NCBI GenBank assembly: GCA_036939975.1
Contig: JALLPB010000061.1
Span: 1-27,848 of the forward strand
Direction of reading: 5' to 3'
Source of the DNA: Cyclostephanos tholiformis
Taxonomy: Eukaryota > Bacillariophyta > Thalassiosirophyceae > Thalassiosirales > Thalassiosiraceae
DNA: 27,848 nucleotides
The translations under genes and the position numbers were made by a program. Shown in pieces: positions 7,562-17,487 of the stretch. The notes under the pieces were generated by a model that saw only the letters and a list, made by a program, of their open reading frames with translations, had not been told where the DNA came from and did not search any database. Positions within the stretch are counted from its first letter, which is position 1. Each line of letters begins with the position of its first letter.

Positions 7562-8866
7562 ATGGCGAAGAAGAAGGTCCTACTCATGGGCAAGGCCCAC
7601 TCGGGTAAAACGTCCATGAGATCGATCATCTTCGCGAATTACCTCGCCCGCGACACCATGAGGCTCTCACCGACCCTCGACGTGGAGCATCATCACGTCC
7701 GTTTCCTCGGCGACCTCGTGTTGAACCTTTGGGACTGCGGCGGGCAGGACGCGTTCTACGAATCCTACTTCGAGCGAGATCGGGAGACGATATTCCGGAG
7801 CGTCGAATTGCTGATATACGTCTTCGACATCGAGAGCGATTGTCCGGAGAAGGACTTCGATCACTTCGCGGGGGTGCTCGAGGCTATCGAGGAGAATTCG
7901 CCGGACGCTAGGATATTCGTCCTGGTTCATAAGATGGACCTAGTCGCCGAGGAGGAGAGGGAGCTGATATTGGAGGATAGGAAGCGCCTCATCGAGGAGA
8001 GCTGCCTTGGCGTGGGGGTGCAGCATTTTCAGTGCTTCGGCACGAGCATATGGGACGAGACGCTGTACAAGGCATGGAGCGAGATTGTTACGAATTTGAT
8101 ACCCAACATCGGCGTATTGGAGAGTCATCTATCGGATTTTTGTCGCATATGCGATGCCGACGAGGTGGTATTGTTCGAGAGGGCGACCTTCCTCGTCATC
8201 AGTCACGCTCAGGCGAGGGGGGATGCAGCGACGGACGTATCGTCGCGACGGGGCGGCCATCACGCGATTGGGACGGACGCGCGGGACGATGCCAACGAGG
8301 GCGGATTCGACAAAGGGGTGGGTGGGAAAGGAGGGGGGACGACCGAGGATGACGCGATCGCCGACAACGAGGCACTGATGTCCACCTCCCCCCACAGCGC
8401 GGCCTCTCCCCCGATCGGTAATCCGTACCTCGACAATAACGTAACGCCGTTGCCCGCGAGTCCCGGGGGGAATGCGACCATACTGACCAACCAGTCCAAC
8501 GCGAACAATCACCAACTGGCCGCCGCCGCGAGGGCACCCTCCGCTCATCACCCAACGACCACCCCCCCTCACCCGACGCCGCAATTCGACGCCCATCGGT
8601 TCGAGAAAATATCCAACATCGTGAAGCAATTCAAGCTTAGCTGCGGCAAGGCCCAGTCCCAATTCCAGGGCATGGACGTGTGCAATTCGAAGTTCACGGC
8701 AATCATCGACGCGTTCACCGCTAATACCTACATCATGGTCATCGTAAGTCACGCCGGACATAACAGCAGCGATCAGGATTGGGGCCGAGAAACGCGCAAG
8801 GCGGTGACGTTGATGAATATACAAAAGGCGAGGAGTCATTTCGAGCAATTCATTCCGAGGAGTTGA
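7562..8866 (+). CDS. Rag-type small GTPase (RagA/Gtr1) with large insert
   Basis: Rag GTPases form heterodimers on the lysosome or vacuole that relay amino-acid status to TORC1. The ATG at 7562 gives 434 aa. The G1 P-loop GKAHSGKTS is at 10-18, switch I PTLDVEH at 37-43, G3 DCGGQ at 58-62, G4 HKMD at 123-126 and G5-region [12 protein letters not shown] at 161-172. The match to the RagA/Gtr1 branch is strong through [12 protein letters not shown] (204-215). The roadblock domain then resumes at [20 protein letters not shown] (346-365) and continues to FEQF near the end. Between these two blocks lies a low-complexity insert of about 125 residues rich in Ala, Pro, His, Asn, Asp and Gly; animal and yeast proteins of about 310 aa have only a short loop there. 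The insert stays in frame and no convincing GT-AG pair with exact boundaries was seen, so I keep it as coding. An unspliced intron is the alternative. Confidence 0.93.
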   Translation: MAKKKVLLMGKAHSGKTSMRSIIFANYLARDTMRLSPTLDVEHHHVRFLGDLVLNLWDCGGQDAFYESYFERDRETIFRSVELLIYVFDIESDCPEKDFDHFAGVLEAIEENSPDARIFVLVHKMDLVAEEERELILEDRKRLIEESCLGVGVQHFQCFGTSIWDETLYKAWSEIVTNLIPNIGVLESHLSDFCRICDADEVVLFERATFLVISHAQARGDAATDVSSRRGGHHAIGTDARDDANEGGFDKGVGGKGGGTTEDDAIADNEALMSTSPHSAASPPIGNPYLDNNVTPLPASPGGNATILTNQSNANNHQLAAAARAPSAHHPTTTPPHPTPQFDAHRFEKISNIVKQFKLSCGKAQSQFQGMDVCNSKFTAIIDAFTANTYIMVIVSHAGHNSSDQDWGRETRKAVTLMNIQKARSHFEQFIPRS

Positions 8867-9114
8867 GTCGAAGAGAAGTCTCACGAGGCCATGGATATAG
8901 TAATATAGCATCGTACCAAATGTTTGGCGCCACGAAGTCTTGGTAGATAGGTAGTTGGATCTTAATCCAAGTCCGATTTGAAATGTTTAAAGCAAAACCC
9001 CCTCTCGATGATCACACAAAATGTAGTATATACTATGCTTTTAGGTATTGTCGATAAATCCAGGCTCAGCGTGGGACGATTTGTCGCCGAAAGCACGAAT
9101 AAGGGACATTTCGG
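8867..9114. other. Convergent intergenic spacer
   Basis: This is a short spacer between two genes that end toward each other. It holds a perfect 6-bp hairpin with a 4-nt loop at 8955-8970 (TTGGAT, CTTA, ATCCAA), which may be involved in 3'-end formation, and TAGGTA motifs at 8948 and 9042. There is no gene. Confidence 0.4.
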
Positions 9115-10083
9115 CTAAGTTTCGCGAGAGGCCCTCGCCGCTTGTTGACTCGCCTCGATGTTCCGTCGCAACGTGTCGAAATCCTCGGGACTCAAGGACT
9201 CGTCCGTATAATAGCCCTGATCGGCCTCATCCTCGATGATGCTCTTCACCTCGACATCGAAAATGACATTCCCCCCCCCAAGCTCGACCATGCGATCGAT
9301 GAGTCGATTCAACTTCCACCGTCCGTATGGACCGACGGGTATGGGACCCAGGCCGCTAGTGACGTATCCCAATTTCGGGGGAACGATGATCCGTCGCTTG
9401 CCCCCCACCCTCATCGTGTGCAGTCCCTCGTCCAATCCCGGAACAGTCCGGCCGTTCCCGTGCTTGATGAGATATCCCCGATCGGAATCGAATTCGTCCA
9501 ATTTGTAAGATTCGCCCCTCGCATCGGGGAGTTTGATGTACGCCCTGTAGGCGATCGAGACGAAGTTGCCGTATTTTGGGTACGGTCCATCCCCCTCGAT
9601 GATGTCTATGTACTGCAATCCCGACCTAGTCTTGAAGAGCGTGACGGATTTCCCATCGATATTCGACGCGGTGGACGTCGGCGGGGCCGAGGACTGGGGG
9701 ATGGTCACCACGCCCTCGATATCGGCGCGGGTGACGGCGGGATTCGAAGCAGTCGCGAACGCGGCGACGACGGCTGCGATTCGACAACCACGCGCGATTG
9801 CTTCCCTCCTACGATGACACCCCGACGAGGATGGCGGATAGTTGGCATTTTTATTATAGGGGGCGTTCGATTCGAGTCCTCCTCCTACTCCTCCTACTCC
9901 ATCACAGGGGCGCACAACATGCCGTATCGACGTCGGTCCCAAGGACGAGGAGGATCGATGGGGGTGGTAGGACACGGGGCGCATCGCATTATTGATGTTG
10001 GCGAAGCCCGACGCATTCGGGAGCACCACGAAAAGGACGGAAAGGATAATAGTAGCGACGTTCATCATCATCATCATCATCAT
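9115..10083 (-). CDS. FKBP-type peptidyl-prolyl isomerase, predicted thylakoid lumen
   Basis: Cis-trans prolyl isomerase of the FKBP family, 322 aa from the first of seven consecutive ATG codons (10083-10063). An upstream in-frame ATG at 10350 would add a Pro/Gly-rich leader that masks the signal peptide, so I prefer the Met run. Residues 8-28 are a hydrophobic signal peptide ending in ASGFAN (24-29), a variant of the diatom ASAFAP plastid-targeting motif. A basic, Ser-rich transit region follows, then RRREAIARG and a hydrophobic stretch ending near A120 before DIEG: a thylakoid-transfer signal, with the leading arginines hinting at the Tat route. The FKBP fold spans about 153-282 (SGLQY, Y-R-A-Y, DEFDSDRG, VPGLDEGL, PPKLGYVTSGLG, FDVEV). 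The pocket Trp of FKBP12 is Leu here, so catalytic strength is uncertain. A short acidic tail follows. It is divergent from the dsRNA-binding gene. Confidence 0.85.
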   Translation of the reverse strand: MMMMMMMNVATIILSVLFVVLPNASGFANINNAMRPVSYHPHRSSSSLGPTSIRHVVRPCDGVGGVGGGLESNAPYNKNANYPPSSSGCHRRREAIARGCRIAAVVAAFATASNPAVTRADIEGVVTIPQSSAPPTSTASNIDGKSVTLFKTRSGLQYIDIIEGDGPYPKYGNFVSIAYRAYIKLPDARGESYKLDEFDSDRGYLIKHGNGRTVPGLDEGLHTMRVGGKRRIIVPPKLGYVTSGLGPIPVGPYGRWKLNRLIDRMVELGGGNVIFDVEVKSIIEDEADQGYYTDESLSPEDFDTLRRNIEASQQAARASRET

Positions 10084-10441
10084 CGTCGTCGTCCCCGACC
10101 ACCTTTTGTTCTCCCGGCCGCTGCTATGGTAAAGGGTCTCGATGGTTCGGACGGCAGTGGGCTGGGTGGGTGGTGGTTTGTGTGATGGAGGAGAGAGTGT
10201 GTGTTTTTGCGGGGAAACGGCGGGAAGATATCTCCGAGGGCTCCCCCGCCGCCCCCACGCCCGCACGCCCCCGCCCCTCCCTCCGCCCCCCCCGGTGGAA
10301 AATGAAATTACTAAAATGCCCCGCCCCACAATAAAAAATATTAAAAACATTACCTAGAGGTAGGTAGTCGACGAACCCAGCCAGACCACACAAGTTCAAG
10401 TAGAAGTATCCCCCACATTCATTGAAACCAGGGCTGGGATC
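10084..10441. promoter_or_regulatory. Divergent promoter region, FKBP / dsRNA-binding gene
   Basis: 358 bp lie between two divergent start codons. It contains a run of C-rich sequence, an AT-rich patch (10331-10350) and a near-inverted TACCTA..TAGGTA pair at 10351 and 10361, the same hexamer that is clustered upstream of the Rag GTPase gene. No further promoter element can be named. Confidence 0.4.
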
Positions 10442-11545
10442 ATGGGTCGCAAGAAACCACGTTCCGCCGCCGACGAGGGGGGGGGCATCATCGGGCAGTC
10501 GTCGTCTTTCCCCCCCCCCCCCCCCCCCCCCCCCCCCGGGGGGGGGCNGCCCCCCCCTCCCCCCCAACAGCAACAGAAACGACAGGACGCCGCGGGTCCC
10601 GCCGCGAAGCGATCGCGCGCGTCGGGCGAGCACGACGAGGACGACGGTACGGGAGACGACGGCGAGCGACGTAGCTACCCGGTGAAGAAGTACCGTCCCG
10701 ATACGTACTACCGTTCCATCGAGGCGTTCGCTCGATATACCAAGTCCCATCGCATGCTCGACGCGTCGTACGTCAGATGGAACGGCGGGGGGGGAACGCC
10801 GGATAAGCCAATCGTTTTCGGGATCAAGATCGCGGGTACCCACCTCTCGTGGGGACGGGGAAGGACGAGGGACGCGGCGATAGACGCCAGCATACGGGCA
10901 GCGTTCGCCCTCGTCGCCGCTCACGGGTACGACGACTTCCCCCTCACGGAGGATTGCTTCACGGAGGAACCGTACGACGTCCCCGTCATGGCGCCGATGC
11001 CCCCCCCTCCCCCCCCCCCTCCCCCCGGCTTCGCCTTGGGGATGGTCGGGGGGGGGACGATGATGCCCCCCCTCCCGCACGGGATTCCCCCCCCCGGCAT
11101 GCCCCCGAATTTCGGCGGGGGGGGGATGGGAGGGGTATCGTTGCCACCCCCCCTGCCCGGGATGCCCCCCCATAATAATATGGCGGGATACGTCGGGGGG
11201 GGGGTTCCCCCCCCCCCCCATCCGGATGCGGACGCGATGATGATACCCCAGCCGATGGCGCCGAGCGCGGACCTCGCGATCGCGTCGTCGGGCGTTATCG
11301 TCGATGGGGAGGGCGTTACCGGATCCGGTATGGCGTCGATGCTTGGGATCGGACTGTCCGGCGGGGGCGTGGGGGGTGCCAGGACGGCGGCATCGGTCGT
11401 CGTACCCGATGACGTCGCGACGGCCGCGTCGAGGGGATTGGTCTTCGCGGGAACGTCCGTCGACGAATGCGGCGACGAGATGTCGATGGAGGAACTGAGG
11501 ATGAGGATTCCGCGGTATTGGAATTCGGTCGTTTGGGAACATTGA
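10442..11545 (+). CDS. Proline-rich protein with double-stranded-RNA-binding motif
   Basis: 367 aa from ATG 10442. A basic N-terminus (MGRKKPR) is followed by poly-Pro and poly-Gln, then a KRSR basic patch and an acidic stretch. Residues about 88-163 look like one double-stranded-RNA-binding motif: a first helix (TYYRSIEAFARYTKSHR), strands around IVFGIKIAGTHLSWG, then the signature G-R-G-R-T-R-DAAIDASIRAAFALV at 138-158 in place of the usual G.G.SKK.AK..AA. The rest is Pro/Gly/Met-rich with repeated PPPPPP blocks, and ends in a short acidic region (MSMEELRMRIPRYWNSVVW). It probably acts in RNA processing in the nucleus or cytoplasm, but no specific pathway can be named. An N at 10548 inside a C-run/G-run junction makes residue 36 unknown, and the exact run lengths, hence the upstream frame, are not secure. 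Confidence 0.7.
   Translation: MGRKKPRSAADEGGGIIGQSSSFPPPPPPPPPGGGXPPPPPQQQQKRQDAAGPAAKRSRASGEHDEDDGTGDDGERRSYPVKKYRPDTYYRSIEAFARYTKSHRMLDASYVRWNGGGGTPDKPIVFGIKIAGTHLSWGRGRTRDAAIDASIRAAFALVAAHGYDDFPLTEDCFTEEPYDVPVMAPMPPPPPPPPPGFALGMVGGGTMMPPLPHGIPPPGMPPNFGGGGMGGVSLPPPLPGMPPHNNMAGYVGGGVPPPPHPDADAMMIPQPMAPSADLAIASSGVIVDGEGVTGSGMASMLGIGLSGGGVGGARTAASVVVPDDVATAASRGLVFAGTSVDECGDEMSMEELRMRIPRYWNSVVWEH
10510..10557. repeat. C28-G9 homopolymer junction with ambiguous base
   Basis: 28 C are followed directly by 9 G, then C, N (10548), G and more C. The junction is self-complementary and would fold back, which probably explains the uncalled base. It encodes poly-Pro and Gly in the dsRNA-binding protein. 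Confidence 0.8.
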
Positions 11546-12088
11546 TGGGGATGCGGAAGAAACGGATGGGAAGTGGGACGGGATAAAAAAAAAAAAAAAA
11601 TTAAGTGCATCCGAGACAAGGTCAGTATACAGAAATAGTAAGTGAGATAACCGCTGCCAATGAAGAGTAAAATTCCGAGCGCGTACCCCCCCCCCCCCCT
11701 TCTTTTGAAATCGAGATCTCCTCTCCAAGGTTTCGCGAATGACGATTTGAACTGGGGAGCGAATTTGCGGAGCCCCAACACGATGGCTATCTGAGTATGC
11801 GTAAGTCTAGGTTTTTATTTTATAACGATTGTGAAATCACATACGATAAATTATTGGTGATGAACTTTTAAGAATTTGCTGTAGCACCAAAATGGGGGAG
11901 GGTGGAAGGGCTGCAGGCTGGTATTGTCTACGCGCTCTAATCTTCGAGCGAGAGTTGTTTTTAGCGTGACCTTAAATGATGGGTAAGTGATGCAGCTCCA
12001 GCTAGACCGACAGCAATCGTATAAAGGTGGGTCGAACGGATGTGTACGATATAAGGATTGATCCAGCAACAAACCAGTGGACAATTTT
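11546..12088. other. Convergent intergenic region, no gene seen
   Basis: This lies between the ends of the dsRNA-binding gene and the Integrator gene. It holds an A-run near 11586-11600 (possible 3' UTR/polyadenylation region of the upstream gene) and a C-run near 11686-11699. Open frames here are extensions of antisense shadows and have no recognisable motif. Confidence 0.5.
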
Positions 12089-12257
12089 TCAATGCGTGGC
12101 CTTGATACTTTCTAGATCCCATACGCTCTTGTTCGTTTTTGTATCGAAGAAATACCATCTTTTCTGGCTCTTGGACCAAAAACACTCCCAGCCATCTGGC
12201 AACTTGAAGGTCGGTTTAGCGTCGGGATTATGTAACTCAGTTGTAATGTCGTGTTGC

Positions 12258-12291
<34 letters not shown>

Positions 12292-15200
12292 GCTTTTGTT
12301 GTTGCGAGTTCGTATGTAATTCGAATGCTTCCCCCAGCGAATTTAGAGAAGCCGACGGTGCGGGCTTCGGGCATTGATTCGCCTGTGGATGTTGTGGATG
12401 TGAATTCCTGCTCATATTCGATGCTTTGGTGTCCAGTCGCATGAGAGGAGCTGGGATTGGCGTGGTGGGCTGTAAATTCATGCTCGCAATTAATCCTCCG
12501 TTGGTCTGTCTCCTGAGAGGGGCCAAGATTGGTGATGCGGGCTTCAGTGTTACAGCTGCAGGCGGTGGCGGTGCGCCAGAACAAGAATTTTTTCTAGGTG
12601 GAAGGAGGCATCCTTCTGGTAGCTTGACTCTCGATTTCGCGTGGGGATCATGTGATGGAGTTGTGAGGTCTTGCCGTTGTTGTTGTTGCGAATCCGTATG
12701 TGATGCAGATGATTCTCCCAAAGGTTTTGGAGAAGCTGGCGGCGCGTGCTGCTGAGATTGATTCGCCTGTGGATGCCGTGGATGAGAAGACATGCTTGTA
12801 TTTGATCCAATGCTGTTCTTTCGAACAAGAGGAGCTACGACTGGCTTTAGTGGGCGGAAACTCATGCTCGAATTTGTTCCTCCACTCGTCTGTCGCTTCA
12901 GAGGAAGTGTTGCAGTCTTCGGTGTTACAGATATTGATGGAAGCGGTGGCGGTGTCTGTTCGTCAGAATAAGACTTTTTCCTCGGCGGATGAAGGGTCAT
13001 CGGTTTTGCGTCGGGGTTGTTTAGTTGAGTTGTGAAGTCTTGTTGTCGTTGTTGTGAGTCCATGTGTAATGCAGGTGATTCTCCTAAAGGTTTTGGAGGG
13101 GCTGGCGGCGCGTGCTGCTGAGATTGACTCGCCTGCAGATGCCGCGAATGCGTCTTCCCGCTCGCATATGATGCATCAGCGCTCTTTTGCTTAATCGGAG
13201 CAGATATTGGCATTCCAGGCTTAGGCGGTGGCGGCGGTGGCGGCGGTGGCGGCGGCGGCGGTGTGCCAGAAAAGGAATTTTTTCTTGGTGGTGGAGGAGG
13301 TCGCGAAGGGGGTGGTGGAGGAGGCCGAGGAGAAGTTGGCGCCGATGTTGGCGGTTTCGGTTTTACTTTCACATCAGTTTGTTTTGCCTTTTTCGACTCT
13401 GGTTCGTATTGTGAATGTTGCTCGGATTCCTCAATCTCCCGTTTTCGCACGGTCGAGAGATGATTTGAATTCGCAATCTTCGGGGAGCTCCTACGTGGTG
13501 GTGAAGAAGGAGGCGATGGTTTCATACCGGTAAAAGCTGCCTCCCCTTCGCCTTCGACTGGCGAATGCGATTCAAACGCATCGTGAGGGGGCGATCCAGG
13601 AGGTGTGCTCGGTCCATCAACTCTGTGCACAGGTGGACGTTGGCTTGAGAATCGTTCTGGTACAACAGACCCGCCGCGTTTATCGTGGAAAGGCTAATTT
13701 TTTGCGGAAGCAGAAATTTTAGAGATGATACACATCAGGTACTTATTGCCAAGATAAAGATGTTGGGGTGTGCGAGCCGCTGGAAGAGTGTCCCGGTGAC
13801 TTCATCCGTCCACGAATAGAAGTAAGATAAAACTCACATTGCCAAAATTGATCATCAATCGAGCTCGTGACCTCGCTTGAGGAGAGTCCATGAATTCGCC
13901 ACTTGCGGCATCGAAAAAATGTAGAGGAAGAACATCATCGTCAACACTATACTTGGGTGATCCATCCGATGCTGTCGTGACAGCTGCACCAACTGCGCTG
14001 CTTCCACAGTAATCGACAAAACTTGTTGGCGCAAAGTTTAGTCTTTCTTTGAAATCGCCCATGCGTGCAATTGGAGAAGAATTCGCTGCATCTGCCCCAA
14101 CACCGGCCAATATTATAAGCGACTCATCTTCTCTCTTCTGATTAGGATTGCAGCGATGTACGTTTACGCCATCGTTGTTCACACCTTCGACGTGTAGGCC
14201 TCGCGTGGTAAGACCTGCAAAGATAACCGCAACAGATTAGGTGAATCCGAAGAAGCATGTGAACAGCGACGAGAAACGCACGGACAAGAAGGAAGCAAAG
14301 GTAAACACGTTGACGGACCTGTTCCGCCAAAGATCCAACGTCTACGCGATTCGTAGAATGCAAGGAGGCACGACGAAGGAAGCAGAATTATTGGGTCAAG
14401 AACACCTGCTATGGTTGGGGATTTTCTATCCTTCTTGGGAGCGGGAAGATTCCTCAACAGATTCAAGTAACGGTGCTCTGGCATAGAAGGGTCATACTGC
14501 CCATAACCAAATAAAATTGCGTCCCCGGCTTGCTGTAATCCCTTTTTCAGCATGGATGTTTTGCGTTCTATTGTTTGAACGCGACCAGACGCCAGTTGTG
14601 CTTCCTGTATCGAGCGATGTATTCGTTGCTCCATGCTCCTGATCCTCTCGTTCATATCCATTGCGGCTTTTTCCCCATTTTGAATCTTATGCAAGCATGT
14701 CGGACTGTAACATGGGAAGGGAAGAGAGTCATGGCCGTCAAAATTTAGCAATGGCAGAATACTTGGGGGTAGCATTGGCGAAAGAACGTGGCGAATCGCT
14801 GGCAAGTAGTAATGAGGCAGACGAAACAAGTAGGCGCGAAAGTCCGATTTCCACTCATCGTCCATGTATATAGCTCCAGCAGAGTATGTGTTGTTGCGTT
14901 TCTTCCTGATCAGACCTGCCAATGCTCCCGATTTCGGCCCTACTTCATTGCATTCTTTCTTCCTAAGTAACTGGAGCTCCGTCTCAGCAAGCTGAAAAAT
15001 AGATATTGTGTGACACAAGTTAGGTGAAAAAGGAATGCACTTAAAAGTGATTCACTTCCATGCAAATCTCACCTTGATAAGTAGAGGGATCAATATATGC
15101 GGATCTGGAGGGAGTAGAGTCAGAGTAGGGAGCCTATCTGATGGCTGCGAAGGGCTAGTGGCATAATCTTTTAGCGTCATCCAATTATGTGGAACATGGA

Positions 15201-17172
15201 GAATGCCAATATTGAGAATGGCACCCCCTGCTTCACCAGAAATCGTTGGTCGGCCTGCCCCCCGAACACAAACAGGAAAGTGCTCTCGTCCTTCTAATGT
15301 CCTTGGCGCATAAGATCTATTGGATTGTTCGATTGAACTATTTTTTGGTTCAGTTTCGTCACATCCTAACCAATCGCAAATGTACACATCCCGTTGAAGC
15401 ATTCGATTGATCATTGGCGGTGGATTTTCTCCGGCGTTAAGAAGCATATGTCGAATGGTAACTTGTACTTTTTCCAAGTGATGCAACGCTTTCATCACGA
15501 AGAATGGGTCAAATAAAAGTGATCCAACAGCCTGATAGTTCCTGCTATAAAAGAATAGGGGCTGAGAGGGTCGTGGAGGCAGAGTGTCGAGTTTCTTTGA
15601 TGGGAAATGTGATTCTGGTATGCACCAAATAGGGTTTTGTATGACATTCGTTTGGTGTTGGATTGATTGCATTGTTTCTGCGTGAAGAATCCAACGTGGT
15701 TGCTCACATTTACCAGCAAATAAAATCATGGCTCTGTGCAACGATGGCATAAACATCTTATGTCCACCTTCCATACATTGGAAGGAGCAGACCGGCCCAC
15801 CATTAACGAAGACGCTCGAAGCATTCGTCTGCTTTAGTGTTTCATCAAGCTGAGCTGGTGTAGACATGGATGGCAACCGCAAAGGATCAGCGATTGCGTG
15901 TACTTTCGGTCTGATCGGAAACATCCTTGACAATATTTTTGGTAGTGTTTGCATTGTTGAGTTGATTCGAAAGTGACAACCTCCAGTAACTTCACACAAT
16001 GCTTTCAAAGAATTGTGCAATGGTGGGGCGGAGACATCGCCTATATGCAGAACAAATATTCTTTGATCCCACCGAAAAGCTTGTGTAGACAGAAAAGACA
16101 TGGTATAGAATTTGTAGTCACAATGAAAATTAGAAATGAAGAAATTCGAACAAGAAAAATGAACTTTTACCTCATCGAGTCAATACTTACGCTCTTTGTA
16201 AAACTCCCTCAGCGGCATGTTACCGAATCTCAAAGTGAGATCTCCACCTCCCTTTTCTGGAGGTAAAGACAAGCATTCACCATCTGTAAGTAATAATAGA
16301 CAAGCCGGCTGTAATGGCGAATCATATTTACTAGCAGGATTGCCGTCATCACCTCCCGGAGTGCCAGCCTTGGTAAACTTAGTCATTTGATGCTCCATCC
16401 AAGGCAAACGACCCATGCCAAAATTCTCAACTGATCTCCCGCGAGTTAGCCGATACCGAGATAGCAAGCCCATTCCATGGGATAGGGCGGTATTCAGTCC
16501 TTTGGCACCTCCAGCCCAGTCTGGAAACTTATTTCCAGATTCTGTATCTGCCATCGGAATCGTCGATGGTCTCAACCTTTTCAGTTCGCGCTCAAAATCG
16601 GTTCGATCTGGTGGGTGTGGGACCATTATTCCTAATGGACAATGGAGACCACCGTGGATCAGGGTGTGTGAACCCCTATCATCCTCCACAGACCCTACTA
16701 ACAGACGCCCTTCAGCACCACATGACGCGTGCGAATCTACAGCGGCGGAAACGGAATGCATGGAATTCGTGGCAGGCATATCGGACGGCTGGGGTAAAGT
16801 CCCAGTTAACCAATCATGGGGCGTGCTCCCCGAATCGTATGCGGGAGGAGGTGCTGCATCCGGCTGCAAGCTGGTGCTCAGCAAAAGAAACTCGTCGAAT
16901 TCTTCCAACCGCTCAATGTCCAGATGCTGCTGCTGTTGCTGCTGCTGATTCCCGACCACCATCATCGAAGCCGCCTGCGCCGAGGCCATGAGAAATGACT
17001 TGTTGTTTTCCATGATGCGCTTGTCCATGCTGCGAGCCAAGTGTTCGATCGTCATTTTAGCAACGTCCAGTTTTGATATTCCTCTGGCGGCGGCATCGCC
17101 GCCGTCGCCGTTGTCGCCGCTCGATGGCGCCGCCATGCTTGGGGATGTGTCTACAACAAATACAACGATCAT
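12089..17172 (-). CDS. INTS6: Integrator complex subunit 6-like protein with C-terminal WW domain (5 exons)
   Basis: Integrator cleaves snRNA and other nascent RNA polymerase II transcripts; INTS6 is its VWA-domain subunit. Exons on the minus strand are 17172-16191, 16079-15073, 14991-14406, 14214-13838 and 13693-12089. The introns are 111, 81, 191 and 144 bp, all GT-AG (donors GTAAGT, GTGAGA, GTGTTC, GTGAGT), and the phases fit, giving 1518 aa. Exon 1 has the VWA domain with MIDAS DTSPS at 8-12 and LLLTDGE near its end, plus a poly-Gln insert. The first junction creates EPFRWDQR, a motif of animal INTS6. Exon 2 continues with LCEVTGG, IPESHFP, TLPPRPSQP and the HNWMTLKDY/ILIPLL region. Exon 3 has FRAYLFRLPHYYLPAIRHVL. 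Exon 5 is Ser/Pro/Gln-rich with three long repeats and ends in a WW domain (first Trp 1486, second 1509). The second Trp is followed by DLE, without the usual Pro. Exons 1-3 are secure; joining exons 4-5 rests on splice phase and an acceptor TTAG at 13694. Confidence 0.82.
12240..13146. repeat. Three imperfect ~370-bp repeats in the Integrator gene tail
   Basis: The copies end near 13146, 12784 and 12402. On the coding strand each unit begins with H(P/L)QA(S/N)Q and continues through PKPLGE or a variant, a Gln-rich stretch, and N/H-P-(D/H)-AK. The second and third units go on to KLPEG or KLPDG; only in the third is this followed by a full WW domain. The third copy also carries an expanded CAA/CAG run (about 12253-12300) that encodes poly-Gln. 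Confidence 0.7.
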
Positions 17173-17487
17173 TCTCGTTCACTATTTCGGCAGCCGCTTC
17201 TACTGATCAGGACAAGTTTGGACGACATGGACCGCCGAGGGGGACGAGTTTGGAGATGATTCGATGAAAAGGGCGGGAAGATTCCCGCCTTATGCTATCA
17301 CACATCAAAATCACGTTTCAACTACCTACGATACCCTATGGTAAATAACACATGAACAAACTACGCTTCTCGTTTTTTTCATGCATGACTATCTTGAACG
17401 ACCCAGTACCGTTTAGAGGGGGAGAGGTTCCATTCCCATCAAAGGGGATTACACTAAGTTTTTTGCTTTTGCCACGAAGAATAAGCA
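17173..17487. promoter_or_regulatory. Divergent promoter region, Integrator / serpin genes
   Basis: 315 bp between two start codons on opposite strands. A short GC-rich inverted motif (GGCGGGAAGATTCCCGCC around 17272-17289) forms a near-perfect palindrome. A single TACCTA lies at 17323, as in the other divergent spacers. No TATA box is evident. Confidence 0.4.

Noticed and set aside
8955..8970. Hairpin resembling a tRNA-Lys anticodon arm (CTTAA loop)
   Set aside because: No acceptor stem, D arm or GGTTCRA T-loop could be placed around it.
9142..10185. Plus-strand open frame of 347 codons
   Set aside because: Exactly antisense to the FKBP gene, whose domains and targeting signals are clear. 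No motif of its own; it is kept open by GC-rich codons.
10124..11728. Long minus-strand open frame of 534 codons, and a second at 10921-11781
   Set aside because: Antisense to the dsRNA-binding gene. Low-complexity Gly/Arg/Pro translation running through a poly-C region with an N.
16415..16991. Plus-strand open frames opposite Integrator exon 1
   Set aside because: Antisense shadows. The minus strand carries the VWA domain with its metal-binding motif.
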